Below, one piece after another: positions 27,282 through 35,563 of a DNA stretch of 64,000 nucleotides. Every line of letters begins with the position of its first letter. Position 1 is the stretch's first letter. Under the pieces are notes generated by a model. That model was not told the DNA's origin, did not search any database, and saw nothing but the letters and a program-made list of their open reading frames with translations. The DNA comes from Nodosilinea sp. WJT8-NPBG4 (GTDB lineage Bacteria > Cyanobacteriota > Cyanobacteriia > Phormidesmidales > Phormidesmidaceae), in contig JAHHHQ010000038.1 in assembly GCA_019359285.1 (NCBI GenBank), positions 124,001 to 188,000 on the forward strand, written 5' to 3'. The position numbers and the translations under genes are program-made.

Positions 27282-28565
27282 TTAAGCCTTCAGCATGTTT
27301 TGCACAAAGGTGGGTAGGGCAAAAGCCGCCTGGTGCATGCCTATGTTGTAGTACTGCAAGCTGTGCTCAGCGGCAAACGATTCAGACTTCGCTGCATCCA
27401 TGCCCTGGAGCGGGTGGGCCGCGCCCTTCGTGGCGTAGTTGAAGCTCCACATACCCGTTGGGTAGGTGGGGATAAACGCCAGATAGCAGTACACATTGTC
27501 GTCGCCAAAAATGCCCTCTAAACAATGGTGAATATCCACAAAAGCCCGCTGGTTAAATCGAGGTGACTCGCTTTGGGCCGTGATCGCCCCACCGGGTTTA
27601 AGGATACGATTCACCTGCTGATAAAATGCCGTGCTAAACAACCCCTCCGAAGGCCCTACGGGGTCAGACGAGTCGATCACAATTAGGTCGTAGCTGGCAT
27701 CGGGGGCGTTGGCGACAAAGGCGATGCCGTCTTCGATGCGCAGGTCGAGCTTGGGGTCTTCTAGCGCTCCCGACAGCGAGGGCAAAAATTCCTTCGAAGC
27801 CCGTACCACGGCTTCGTCAATTTCGACCATGGTGACTTTCTCGACCTGGGGATGGCGCAAAATTTCGCGCACGCTGCCTCCGTCGCCGCCACCAATTACC
27901 AACACATCCTTAAAGGTAGGATTTAGCAGCATTGGCACGTGAATGATCATTTCGTGGTAGGCATTTTCATCCTTTTCGCTGCACATCACCATATTGTCGA
28001 TGGTGAGCATTTTGCCATAGGCAAAGGTATCGAAAATTTCGACGGTTTGGTAAGGCGATTTTTCGCGGAAAATGCGATCGCCCTTGTGACGAATCGACAG
28101 CGCAATGTCGTCATTTTTGTCGGTGAACCAAACACTGCGGCTCTGTTTTGGAGTGACCAGCTTATTGGTGGCCTCATCGCGCAGCTCGCCCAGATCGACG
28201 TCGATGCGCTCCAGTAGTTCGAGCTGGCCGCGGTTCATCTCCAAAGCTGAGCCGTAGTCGGCCTTGAAAGCGACCTTGAGCTTGTCGAAAGAGATCCAGG
28301 GGTTAACGGTGTCGCCGCAGGTGAATAAATCGACCGCCGCGTAGCGGTACTCAGGCCAAGTGTGGATGGCCAGGTGACTTTCTTGAATCACCACTACCCC
28401 CGACACCCCAAAGGGCGAGAAATGGTGAAACACCGAGCTAATTACTGTGGCTCCGGCATCGGCTGCGGCCGCCACCATGCTGCTCTCAATCAGCGGTACG
28501 TCGTTGAGAATGTCTGATGAGCAGCCAAAGAACTCAACCAAAATATGTCGTCCGAGCGAATTCAT
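27282..28565 (-). CDS. speD-speE: Fused S-adenosylmethionine decarboxylase - spermidine synthase
   Basis: One continuous 427-residue frame encodes two enzymes. Residues 1-125 are a bacterial class 1B AdoMet decarboxylase: [11 protein letters not shown] holds Ser63, which should self-cleave to the pyruvoyl cofactor, with His68 and Cys83 (LFTCG) at the same numbers as in the Thermotoga enzyme. After a short linker, residues about 135-427 are a spermidine synthase: N-terminal strand domain, [14 protein letters not shown] (SAM-product loop), [17 protein letters not shown] and [18 protein letters not shown]. The first half makes decarboxylated AdoMet and the second uses it to aminopropylate putrescine. 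After self-cleavage the synthase would stay joined to the pyruvoyl-bearing alpha chain. The speB product supplies putrescine. No stop or frameshift interrupts the fusion. Confidence 0.93.
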   Translation of the reverse strand: MNSLGRHILVEFFGCSSDILNDVPLIESSMVAAAADAGATVISSVFHHFSPFGVSGVVVIQESHLAIHTWPEYRYAAVDLFTCGDTVNPWISFDKLKVAFKADYGSALEMNRGQLELLERIDVDLGELRDEATNKLVTPKQSRSVWFTDKNDDIALSIRHKGDRIFREKSPYQTVEIFDTFAYGKMLTIDNMVMCSEKDENAYHEMIIHVPMLLNPTFKDVLVIGGGDGGSVREILRHPQVEKVTMVEIDEAVVRASKEFLPSLSGALEDPKLDLRIEDGIAFVANAPDASYDLIVIDSSDPVGPSEGLFSTAFYQQVNRILKPGGAITAQSESPRFNQRAFVDIHHCLEGIFGDDNVYCYLAFIPTYPTGMWSFNYATKGAAHPLQGMDAAKSESFAAEHSLQYYNIGMHQAAFALPTFVQNMLKA

Positions 28566-28735
28566 GCGCCCTTTCCCCCTTAGAGTTAGCCCAAAACAAA
28601 GATCGACTACTGTATCACTTCAGAGTCTATTTCCCTAGGGCAGTGCAAGGCGCTGCCTTAGGGATCTTGTAATGGTGTAGACCCCCAGGGGCGTTTCTGC
28701 CTGTCGGGCAGATCACAAGTCGTCGGGAGGGGCAG

Positions 28736-28831
28736 GTTGGGGCCGATCGCGCTCTAAAAGATGTGGCCCAGCGTCTCAAAGCCTTCTTTCGCGCCACTCA
28801 CACCTTAGACCCATGGGCTGCAAAGAATTTT
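28736..28831 (+). pseudogene. Possible decayed GGDEF-domain fragment
   Basis: The 316-base gap 28566-28881 contains on the plus strand an open run reading GADRALKDVAQRLKAFFRATHTLDPWAAKNF. This looks like the helix before the GGDEF motif of a diguanylate cyclase (LL..VA.RL....R..D...R.GGDEF), with GGDEF worn to AAKNF. No start or rest of the domain is seen. The remainder of the gap has nothing I can name. Confidence 0.25.
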
Positions 28832-28881
28832 GAGGGTGGCTCTACCTCTGCCCAGCTAACCAGGTCGAGCCACCTATTTGC

Positions 28882-29463
28882 CTACACTCCCTGCTGCAAC
28901 TCATCCAGCGCCACTAGTACCTCTCGGCTATGAATCACCGGCTGTACCCCCAGAAATCGGGCTCGCATCGTGCCGTCGGGGCCAATGATGTAGGTGTGCC
29001 GCATCGACATTGCCCCCAGCCACGAGCCGTAGGCTTTACTCACCTTTCCTTTTGGGTCAGATAGCAATGGAAACTCCAGCCCCTCCGAATCGCAAAACTC
29101 GGCGTGGGACTCAACACTGTCCGCACTAACGCCAATTACCTGGGCATTGCGGGCTTTGTACTCAGCAATGTCGCGCTCAAAGCGCTGGGCTTCAATGGTG
29201 CAGCCCGAGGTAAAGTCGCGCGGGTAAAAATACAGCACTACCCACTGGTCGCGAAAGTCAGCCAGTGACATTTCCCCATCGCCAGCGTTGGTCGGCAGCG
29301 TGAACTCAGGAGCCGGTTCCCCGATTGGGATCTGGGTGCCCCCCAGGGCCAGGGCCGGAGCCGACGATATCATCCAGCTCAGCCAGGCGAGGCAAAGACC
29401 TAGAGTAGCCCGCAGCAAACGACGGCGATTCATAGAGAACTGATCCTGTGAAATAGGGGGCAT
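28882..29463 (-). CDS. Exported PrxQ/BCP-type peroxiredoxin
   Basis: A 193-residue thiol peroxidase with an N-terminal targeting sequence: MNRRRLLRATLGLCLAWLS with a hydrophobic core and an ALA-L cleavage-like end near residue 40. It probably works in the thylakoid lumen or periplasm. If translation starts at the second Met, 29433, the leader has a twin-Arg-like N-terminus. The peroxidase motif PRDFTSGCTIE places the reactive Cys at 88. The nearby second Cys of the classic CxxxxC PrxQ form is missing (Gln93), but Cys124 lies 36 residues on, the spacing known for the other PrxQ subtype, so a disulfide is still possible. It reduces hydroperoxides using thioredoxin-like donors. Confidence 0.92.
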   Translation of the reverse strand: MPPISQDQFSMNRRRLLRATLGLCLAWLSWMISSAPALALGGTQIPIGEPAPEFTLPTNAGDGEMSLADFRDQWVVLYFYPRDFTSGCTIEAQRFERDIAEYKARNAQVIGVSADSVESHAEFCDSEGLEFPLLSDPKGKVSKAYGSWLGAMSMRHTYIIGPDGTMRARFLGVQPVIHSREVLVALDELQQGV

Positions 29464-29600
29464 TAGAAAAGGGGAGAACGGGCGAAATCTAGCTTTAGAC
29501 CATCCGATCGTTAGAGATTTCTGAAAGCTTTTTAACCAAAGTTTACAATATTGCTGTCTTCTCTTAGGCTAGCCGCCGCTCCCTTCAAGGAACCTTTACT

Positions 29601-30578
29601 ATGTCTCCAATTACTGACCTACAGACCCTTACCCTCGGCCCCAACGGCCCCACTGTACCGGCGTTGGGGGTGGGCACCTGGGCCTGGGGCGACTCCCTGT
29701 TTTGGGACTACGGTAAAGCCTATAGCGACAGCGACTTGCACGCTGCTTTTGAGGCCTGTCTCGACGCTGGCTTAACGCTGTTTGACACCGCTGAGATCTA
29801 TGGTCTTGGCCAGTCAGAGCGGCTGCTGGGCCGGTTTATGCAGCAGCGTACTCAGCAGGCCGCCCAGAACGCAATAATTGCTACCAAGTATTTCCCACTG
29901 CCTTGGCGATTTTCTCAGCAGTCGGTAGTTGACGCGCTGGCCGCTAGCCTCGATCGCCTCCAGGTAGCCTCGGTAGCGCTCTATCAAGTGCACCAACCGC
30001 TGAGTTTCTTGCTCAGCCAAAAAGACCTCATGCAGGCCCTAGCGGCGGAGGTGAAGCAGGGCCGCATCGGTGCCATCGGGGTGAGCAACTACCCGGCCAG
30101 CCAAATGCGCGAGGCCCACGGTTATTTAGCTGAGCACGGCATTCCCCTCGCCGTTAACCAGGTGCCATATTCGCTACTCAACCGCAAAATCGAAACCAGT
30201 GGCGTGATGGAAACGGCGCGGGAACTGGGCGTCACCATTCTCGCCTACAGCCCCCTAGCCCAGGGGTTACTCACAGGCAAATACACTCCTGAGGCTGACC
30301 TCAAACCCGCTGGTGCTAGACGCATTAGCCCTAGCTTTAGCCAGGGAAACTTAACCAAGCTCAAGCCCGTGATTCAGGCGCTAAAAGAAATTGGGGAACA
30401 GCATGAACGCACCTCCGCCCAAGTGGCCCTCAACTGGCTAGTGGCCCAGGGCAATGTGCTGCCCATCCCTGGCGCTAAAAATGCCCGCCAGGCTGCCCAA
30501 AACGCTGGGGCCTTGGGTTGGCAACTGACTGTGGATGAACGTGACCAGTTAGGTCAGCTGACCCAGGACTATCGCTAG
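29601..30578 (+). CDS. Aldo/keto reductase
   Basis: A 325-residue TIM-barrel oxidoreductase. The catalytic Asp and Tyr are in LFDTAEIYGLGQSE (about residues 52-65), the Lys in IIATKYFPL, and the His in LYQVHQP. The NADP-binding C-terminal half has GVSNYPASQM, VNQVPYSLLNR, LAYSPLAQGLLTGKY and LPIPGAKNARQAAQNAGAL. This is the YhdN/IolS-like group found in cyanobacteria and plant plastids. It reduces aldehydes or ketones with NADPH; the substrate is unknown. The stop codon lies inside a 17-bp sequence repeated 53 bases later. Confidence 0.92.
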   Translation: MSPITDLQTLTLGPNGPTVPALGVGTWAWGDSLFWDYGKAYSDSDLHAAFEACLDAGLTLFDTAEIYGLGQSERLLGRFMQQRTQQAAQNAIIATKYFPLPWRFSQQSVVDALAASLDRLQVASVALYQVHQPLSFLLSQKDLMQALAAEVKQGRIGAIGVSNYPASQMREAHGYLAEHGIPLAVNQVPYSLLNRKIETSGVMETARELGVTILAYSPLAQGLLTGKYTPEADLKPAGARRISPSFSQGNLTKLKPVIQALKEIGEQHERTSAQVALNWLVAQGNVLPIPGAKNARQAAQNAGALGWQLTVDERDQLGQLTQDYR

Positions 30579-30673
30579 GCCTGGAGGAGAATAGGTTGCC
30601 CTTGGGCCAGTGGCCCCAAGGGCATCGCTAGGCCTGGAGGGGAGGATGGGGCTGCGATCGCAACCCCATCCTC
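30571..30673 (+). terminator. Two hairpins and a 17-bp direct repeat after the aldo/keto reductase
   Basis: ATCGCTAGGCCTGGAGG occurs at 30571-30587, covering the gene's stop codon, and again at 30624-30640. Between and after them are two stems: GCCCTTGGG/CCCAAGGGC (30598-30606 with 30615-30623) and GAGGATGGGG/CCCCATCCTC (30642-30651 with 30664-30673), the latter with a GCGATCGC in its loop. Together they probably end transcription before the riboswitch promoter. Confidence 0.55.
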
Positions 30674-30866
30674 TACCGCTTCAAAGGCAAAGAATCTTTC
30701 TAACGGAAGATGTTTAATTACAAAGAAATGGTTTTCTTAAGAATAGTTTGTATCTTGATTTGCGCTTTATTTTAGGTCAGCAAATTCACCCAAAAAATAA
30801 AAAACTATTGTTTTATTGTCCAGGTGTATCGCGAGATACAAATAGTCACATAACGCAAGGATTGTG

Positions 30867-30896
30867 TTGACGGTTTTCATTTTTCCCTCCTACAAT
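30867..30896 (+). promoter_or_regulatory. Sigma-70-type promoter of the riboswitch leader
   Basis: TTGACG (30867-30872), an 18-base spacer, then TACAAT (30891-30896). Both boxes are close to consensus. Transcription would start near 30903, right where the riboswitch begins. The region before it (30680-30860) is AT-rich without a gene. Confidence 0.75.
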
Positions 30897-30904
30897 TTAG
30901 AAGT

Positions 30905-31064
30905 CGAACAAGTCAGCCTAATCTAGTCGGCCCCAGCGGCTAGAGCGGGGGAACCAGTAAAGGGGCGTGTTTCCGAGTTCTCAAACCCCCATGAAGGGTA
31001 ATCGGAAAAGGGTATCTCTCAACCCTAGCCCGTCAGCTAACCTCGTCGGCGTTGAGGGAGACTG
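30905..31064 (+). ncRNA. ydaO/yuaA-type cyclic di-AMP riboswitch (boundaries approximate)
   Basis: The leader contains the hallmark conserved blocks of the ydaO class in order: GCGGGGGAACCAGT (from 30945) followed by AAAGGGGCG, then GGTAATCGG and AAGGGTATC, and finally CCCGTCAGCTAACCTCGTCG (31029-31048) with GGCGTTGAGGGAGACT. A short terminal helix can form between AGTC near 30911 and GACT near 31060. This class binds cyclic di-AMP and usually turns genes off for osmotic or cell-wall stress when ligand is high. It starts just after a strong promoter and precedes two universal stress protein genes. The expression platform is not obvious: between the aptamer and the gene there is only an inverted repeat AAGTCGTGTTAACACGGCTT (31113-31132 region). 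Confidence 0.88.
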
Positions 31065-31163
31065 AACTATCACCATTTACGCTAATGCGTTGATTGTTTC
31101 AGTGTCCTAAGTCGTGTTAACACGGCTTGTTCGCTGTTCATGACTAGGCTCCAGGAGGGTCTC

Positions 31164-31739
31164 ATGCAGCTCAAATCGCGCACCACTGCCCCATTAAGGC
31201 AGCCATTTTCAAATGTACCTCAGGTTTCGCCCGAGGCGGCAATCAAGCCTATGATCATGCGTTTAGAGGCGGCCCTAGGTCGTCGCGATCTTGCTAAGAA
31301 TATTGTTCTGCTGCTGCGGCCGAAACCCCCTATTAAAGGTCCTAATGTAGACGAGCAAACGATCAATTTTGTGGTTGGCTACAGTGGCTCAGCCCACAGC
31401 CAGGCGGCCCTCGATTTGGCTCTGTGTGTGGCTCACCAAACCCGTTTGGCTAAGCCAAACCCTGTGCTGGTGCATGTCGTTTATGTGGTCGACAAAACTC
31501 GCCCTAAAACCATTGCCAATGCCGATCGCATTCTGTGGCAGGCTCGCTGTTTGGCTAGCGAATGGCGCGGCTCGCTCAACGCCCACCTGCGGGTTGGCCA
31601 AGTCGCGACAGAGCTTAGTCAGGTGGCCAAGGAGATTGGGGCTGAAGTGCTGCTGGTGGGTTGTCATACGACTAAGCACCGGCTGGTGCAGCAGCTAGAT
31701 ACTCAAACCCCATGCTCTGTGCTAGGGCTACCCAAGTAA
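31164..31739 (+). CDS. Universal stress protein family protein (riboswitch-controlled)
   Basis: I choose ATG 31164, giving 191 residues, because an excellent AGGAGG site lies five bases upstream; the ATG at 31140 would place that site inside the gene. After about 70 residues of unique, basic leader the UspA fold begins with INFVVGYSGSAHSQAALDLAL, with VLVHVVYVV as the second strand, and ends with EIGAEVLLVGCHTTKHRLVQQL. In Usp proteins the last motif G-x2-G-x9-G binds ATP; here it is degenerate (GCHTTKHRLVQQLDTQTPCSVLGL), so nucleotide binding is doubtful. It lies directly behind the cyclic di-AMP riboswitch, so its level probably follows osmotic or potassium state. Confidence 0.85.
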   Translation: MQLKSRTTAPLRQPFSNVPQVSPEAAIKPMIMRLEAALGRRDLAKNIVLLLRPKPPIKGPNVDEQTINFVVGYSGSAHSQAALDLALCVAHQTRLAKPNPVLVHVVYVVDKTRPKTIANADRILWQARCLASEWRGSLNAHLRVGQVATELSQVAKEIGAEVLLVGCHTTKHRLVQQLDTQTPCSVLGLPK

Positions 31740-31799
31740 ATTGACGCCTCAACCGGCGTGGATCAGCAGGCACGAGCCTTCAACGCTAGTGCGTCATGC

Positions 31800-31826
31800 T
31801 TTGTAGGACCACGATGATCCTACAAA
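31800..31826 (+). terminator. 9-bp stem hairpin between the two stress-protein genes
   Basis: TTTGTAGGA (31800-31808) and TCCTACAAA (31818-31826) enclose a nine-base loop. The hairpin lies in the 221-base gap between the two universal stress protein genes. It lacks a clear T-run, so it may be an RNA-stability or partial termination element that separates expression of the two genes. Confidence 0.4.
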
Positions 31827-31960
31827 ATCTATGATTCAGGCGTTGTAACCCCAATTTGCCGGTGGGTGGTAACGGGCGATCGCGCTTGCTGCCACCCCTC
31901 TAAGCAATCCAACCAAACGCTCTAAGCGACCTGGCCAGCTCTACTTTTAAGGAGGAAACT

Positions 31961-32479
31961 ATGAGCTATCAAAAGATTCTGGTAGCCCTTGATCGCACTG
32001 CCGCCTCCGATCGCGTCTTTGACTATGCATTGGGGCTAGCCCAATCCTCTCAGGGGCAGCTACAGCTGGTTCACAGCCTTGATGTCAAAACCGAGAACCT
32101 GGGGAAGCTGATTGATGCTGGAGTCGGCCTGCAAACCTCTGCCAATGTGCAGCACGAAGAGGAAGCTGCCCAGCTACAGCAAGTTCAGGAGGTCCGACAA
32201 TGGCTGGAACAACTGCGCGCTGAGGCTCTAAAATGCAATGTATCAGCAGACTTTGTTTGCGAAATGGCTGACCCTGGTTCCTTTATCTGCCATCTCGCTA
32301 AAACCTGGGCCGCCGATGTAATTGTGATGGGTAACAGCGGCAAAAAGGGCTTGAAAAAGCTTGTTTCTGGTAGCGTAAGTGACTATGTGGCAAAGCATGC
32401 CCCCTGCCCAACCATGGTAGTACCCAACGACAGCAGTTTAGAAGTTGAACTCCTATCTAAAGCCTCTAAGCCTGCCTAA
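31961..32479 (+). CDS. Universal stress protein (UspA family)
   Basis: A 172-residue Usp with a strong AAGGAGG site seven bases before the ATG. It starts with YQKILVALDRTAASDRVFDYAL, continues with LQLVHSLDV, an acidic helical insert, and ends with AADVIVMGNSGKKGLKKLVSGSVSDYVAKHAPCPTMVV. The final motif G-N-S-G-K-K-G-x9-GS-V-S is the intact ATP-binding form, unlike the preceding Usp. It is cytosolic and probably works as a dimer in osmotic or energy stress. The gene is 221 bases downstream of the first Usp gene and may be read from the same riboswitch-controlled promoter or from its own. Confidence 0.93.
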   Translation: MSYQKILVALDRTAASDRVFDYALGLAQSSQGQLQLVHSLDVKTENLGKLIDAGVGLQTSANVQHEEEAAQLQQVQEVRQWLEQLRAEALKCNVSADFVCEMADPGSFICHLAKTWAADVIVMGNSGKKGLKKLVSGSVSDYVAKHAPCPTMVVPNDSSLEVELLSKASKPA

Positions 32480-32812
32480 GCTGCGATCTTTCAGCCGCTA
32501 ATATGATACTGCCAAAACAATTGGCATCAGGTAGATATGACGGGCGTCACAATCAGCTTGGGTATGAGACTTTAAGGTTTTGTAGCTGATGAAAATGTCC
32601 AGTTTGGGTTAAGAAAATTTTTCTGCCAAAATCTTCTGAAAAGATGTGAGCTCGTTAACGCAGTATCAAATCTAGCAACGACAGAACAGGAGTTTTGACC
32701 TATCCCAAACTTAGGCTATGACAGATGAGTTGGAAAAATCTGGAATGCTGCGAGTTAAGCATGTTGGACATTCCATCTATTTGTGCTCAGTTCTTCGTGC
32801 TTTCCTACAGGT
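32480..32812. other. Gene-free stretch between convergent genes
   Basis: No open frame, tRNA or repeat that I can support. It is moderately AT-rich (for example GTTAAGAAAATTTTTCTG near 32612) and may hold terminators for the second stress-protein gene and the lipoprotein gene, which converge here. Confidence 0.4.
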
Positions 32813-33469
32813 TTACAGCACTAGGGGATTGCCTCGGTTAGTGAACGTCACAGCCTCAATTTTCCAGTCAGGCTGATTGATCAAAGTTTCTCGCAGGCTG
32901 CCCAGCAGGGCTTTTTGCTCGCATACCGATAGCGATTGCAGCACCCGGCGCGAGTCGCGGGCTACTCGCAGGTCGATGGTAACGGTGTTGGTTTCTGGGT
33001 CAAAGCTGGTGCGGTAGCCCGAAAGCGTCAGTTCTGAAATCTTCTGCTCCGCCATAATCAAGGCAACGGTATTCTCCATGCTCTGAAAGCGGGGCACCTG
33101 GATCGGCTCAGTTTGGTAGCCCTCGCAGCGATCGTCAAGAGTGTAGAGGTCAACGGCGACTGAGTCGGCGGGCACCACTAGCCGCCGGGCCTTGGCCTGC
33201 ATCAGACGGTTGGCGGCGACCAGAGCATTGGTGAGGTCAGGCAAAGTTGCCATCGGGCCTGAGGGCTCTTCGCCCAGTGCTTCGCTGGGGCTAGCGGTAG
33301 CGGCAGACGGCTGGGTAGGGGTTGGCTGCGCCATTTCTGACCCACCCTTATTTTCAGCGCACCCACCCAGCAGACCCAGCAGCGCCAGGAAAATCACCCC
33401 GGAGATTATTCCTGAGGTCCCGAGCCGGGTATGGTGGGGACGGTATTGAAGGTTGAGACAACGGACCAT
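32813..33469 (-). CDS. Lipoprotein with GerMN-like domain
   Basis: I start at ATG 33469, giving 218 residues. The frame is open further upstream, but that part is antiparallel to pyrB. The N-terminus is [17 protein letters not shown], a basic leader, then a hydrophobic stretch and a lipobox LLGGC, so the mature protein should be a lipid-anchored periplasmic protein. A Pro/Ser/Thr-rich linker follows, then about 130 residues with alternating strands ([60 protein letters not shown]). The arrangement YTLDDRC..., then TVTIDLRV, resembles GerMN-type domains. Function unknown. The start codon overlaps that of pyrB head to head. Confidence 0.7.
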   Translation of the reverse strand: MVRCLNLQYRPHHTRLGTSGIISGVIFLALLGLLGGCAENKGGSEMAQPTPTQPSAATASPSEALGEEPSGPMATLPDLTNALVAANRLMQAKARRLVVPADSVAVDLYTLDDRCEGYQTEPIQVPRFQSMENTVALIMAEQKISELTLSGYRTSFDPETNTVTIDLRVARDSRRVLQSLSVCEQKALLGSLRETLINQPDWKIEAVTFTNRGNPLVL

Positions 33470-34514
33470 GGCAAGTGCTTCCTGGAATCGACGACACGTG
33501 CTGTCGCTGGCTGATTTTACGGCGGCGGAGTTTGAAACGGTGATGGAGACGGCAGTGAGCTTTTGGCAGGTGCTGTCGCGCCGCACCCGTAAGGTGCCCG
33601 CCCTGCAAGGTTTGGTGGTCACTAACATGTTTTTTGAACCCTCCACCCGCACCCGCAGCAGCTTTGAGCTAGCCGCCAAGCGCCTGTCAGCGGATGTGCT
33701 TAACTTTGCCCCCGGTACCTCGTCGCTCACTAAGGGTGAGACCATTCTAGATACCGCCAAGACCTACCTGGCCATGGGCACCAACTTAATGGTGATTCGC
33801 CACCAGGAGGCGGGGGTGCCAGGGGCGATCGCCGCCGAAATGGACCGGCTCAACACTGGAGTCGGCGTGCTTAACGGCGGCGACGGGCTCCACGCCCACC
33901 CATCCCAAGCCCTGCTCGATCTATTCACGTTGGGGCTGACCCTTGATCCGGAACAACCGACGGCATCGCTGGTAGCGGGCAAGAAAATTGCCCTAGTCGG
34001 CGACATTCTCCACTCCCGCGTCGCTCGCTCGAACCTCTGGTGCTTAACGGCCTGCGGCGCTGAGGTTCACCTGGCGGCCCCACCGACTCTGTTGCCCCCC
34101 GGTTTCGCCGATGCCTTCATTAGCCAGTCGCCCATCGACATTCCCCGCGCCATCGTGCAGCACAGCACCCTGGCCCCGGCCCTAGAAGGCGCCGACTTTG
34201 TCATGACCCTGCGCCTGCAAAAGGAGCGTATGGCCCAGCACCTGCTGCCCAGCCTGCGGGAATATCATCAGGGGTTTGGGGTGACGCGCGATCGCATTCA
34301 ATCCTGCCAGCCCACGGTCAAAGTGCTACACCCCGGCCCCGTCAATCGCGGCGTCGAAATCAGCTCTGACCTGATGGACGACCCCGCCCTGAGCCTGATC
34401 AGCGACCAAGTTACCAGCGGCGTCGCCGTGCGGATGGCGCTGCTGTACCTGATGGGAGTGGGGAAGAATAAGGGGCTGGGGGATAGGGGAGATGAGGGGG
34501 ACAGGGGGAGATGA
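33468..34514 (+). CDS. pyrB: Aspartate carbamoyltransferase catalytic subunit
   Basis: Condenses carbamoyl phosphate and aspartate, the first committed step of pyrimidine synthesis. I start at ATG 33468 (348 residues); a TTG at 33453 is also in frame. Key motifs are [19 protein letters not shown] (carbamoyl phosphate loop, STRTR), the [11 protein letters not shown] segment with the 80s-loop Ser/Lys, IRHQEAG, and the aspartate-domain [13 protein letters not shown] and MTLRLQKER motifs, followed by [11 protein letters not shown]. All active-site residues expected are present. The family end is near MALLYLM; the last 18 residues (Gly/Asp/Arg/Lys-rich) are encoded by a purine-only repeat and look like an expansion of the frame. 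Confidence 0.95.
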   Translation: MASASWNRRHVLSLADFTAAEFETVMETAVSFWQVLSRRTRKVPALQGLVVTNMFFEPSTRTRSSFELAAKRLSADVLNFAPGTSSLTKGETILDTAKTYLAMGTNLMVIRHQEAGVPGAIAAEMDRLNTGVGVLNGGDGLHAHPSQALLDLFTLGLTLDPEQPTASLVAGKKIALVGDILHSRVARSNLWCLTACGAEVHLAAPPTLLPPGFADAFISQSPIDIPRAIVQHSTLAPALEGADFVMTLRLQKERMAQHLLPSLREYHQGFGVTRDRIQSCQPTVKVLHPGPVNRGVEISSDLMDDPALSLISDQVTSGVAVRMALLYLMGVGKNKGLGDRGDEGDRGR

Positions 34515-34612
34515 GGGAGATGGCAGATAAATTTTCTTTCCTACCTTCCTCATCCTCCTCACCTTCCCTATCCTCCTCACCTTCCTCACCTCCCCCTAGC
34601 CCCCCTACGCCC
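34453..34612. repeat. Purine tract followed by pyrimidine tract, short-repeat hairpin
   Basis: The plus strand is almost pure purine from about 34454 to 34522 (units like GGGGAGATGAGG), then almost pure pyrimidine from about 34539 to 34612 (units like CCTCCTCACCTTCC). The two halves are roughly complementary, for example GGGGCTGGGGG with CCCCCTAGCCCC, so a long imperfect hairpin can form. It covers the 3' end of pyrB and reaches the stop of the YdcF-like gene that converges on it. Confidence 0.7.
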
Positions 34613-35357
34613 CAAACCCCGGCTCCCCCGTTTCTCGCGCAAAATAGCGGCCCATCACGCCATAGCCGATCAGGCCGGCCCATTCCCGCAGTACCAGAAA
34701 TTGGCGTTTGCGATTGTCTAGACTCTGCGGGACGGGGCTGGGGTGGGGCGTGACCTCAAACCCCAGACGGCGGAAGGTGAGGAGCGATCGCGCCATGTGG
34801 GGCGGGTCGGTGACCAAAATCAGCCGCCGAATTCCCCGAGGTTGCAGCAGTGCCGCTGTAAATAGGGCATTTTCGTTGGTGGTGGCCGAGCAGGGTTCGC
34901 CGTCAATCGCTTCTGCTGGCAGCCCAGCGGCCTCTAACAGTTGACCAATTTCTGTGGCGTCGCTGCGACCGCTGGCAAAGATCAGGGGTGCCCGCTGCTG
35001 TCGCCACAGTTCGGCGGCGACCTGCACCCGGCTGGGGCGAAAATCTCCCCCGCGACCCAGCACCACAATGGCATCGGCAGGCTGGCCGCCATCCTGGGGA
35101 ATTAGCAGCGCCAGTCCTTTCCCACCCAGCTGGGTTCCTAGGGGAGATAGGCCTAGGCTGTAGAGCAGCACCAGCAGCAATCCGGCCAGACTAATCCGGC
35201 GCTTCCACCGGCGGGGGCGCACAATCCAGGGGGCGGCAATCATCACGGCCAGGGTTGGCAGGATGAAGGTTGGCTGTAGGAGCAGGTTGAGCAGTCGCCA
35301 GAGCGATCGCGTCAGGTCACCCGCCGCTGTAATTTGACAGGCCGATAGATCAACCAC
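34605..35357 (-). CDS. YdcF/ElyC-family membrane protein (DUF218)
   Basis: A 250-residue protein with two or three N-terminal transmembrane segments (about 24-45, 55-75) followed by a DUF218 domain: ADAIVVLGRGGDFRPSRVQVAAELWRQQRAPLIFASGR (near 90-127), ATTNENALFTAALL, and RLILVTDPPHMARSLLTFRRLGFEV near 195. Members include ElyC and SanA, which affect envelope integrity and probably act on polyprenyl-linked or other cell-wall precursors. The domain should lie on the outer face or lumen side. It converges with pyrB, and its end touches the purine/pyrimidine repeat. Confidence 0.88.
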   Translation of the reverse strand: MVDLSACQITAAGDLTRSLWRLLNLLLQPTFILPTLAVMIAAPWIVRPRRWKRRISLAGLLLVLLYSLGLSPLGTQLGGKGLALLIPQDGGQPADAIVVLGRGGDFRPSRVQVAAELWRQQRAPLIFASGRSDATEIGQLLEAAGLPAEAIDGEPCSATTNENALFTAALLQPRGIRRLILVTDPPHMARSLLTFRRLGFEVTPHPSPVPQSLDNRKRQFLVLREWAGLIGYGVMGRYFARETGEPGFGA

Positions 35358-35563
35358 GGTATACCTCCGGCTTAGACTTTAGATGCAAGGATGCCCACCC
35401 TATAATGCAAGGCATTGGCCGCCAGGGATGTCGGCCCCAATACGGGATGGCCCGCCCCGATCGGCTGCTGTGCTTAGGGATGGCTGCACGACGTAACCGC
35501 CAATTACGATAGACGAATTTTTGTGAAGCCGGTGCCACCTCTGTCGTTATTTATGAGTTCTTT

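Noticed and set aside
33470..33760. N-terminal extension of the lipoprotein frame
   Set aside because: It is antisense to the conserved pyrB sequence and precedes the real signal peptide.
34511..34753. Ser/Pro-rich open frame beginning in the pyrB 3' end
   Set aside because: It is a translation of the pyrimidine repeat and then antisense to the YdcF-like gene.
35358..35563. Molybdenum-cofactor riboswitch before moaE
   Set aside because: None of the conserved blocks of that class could be found.
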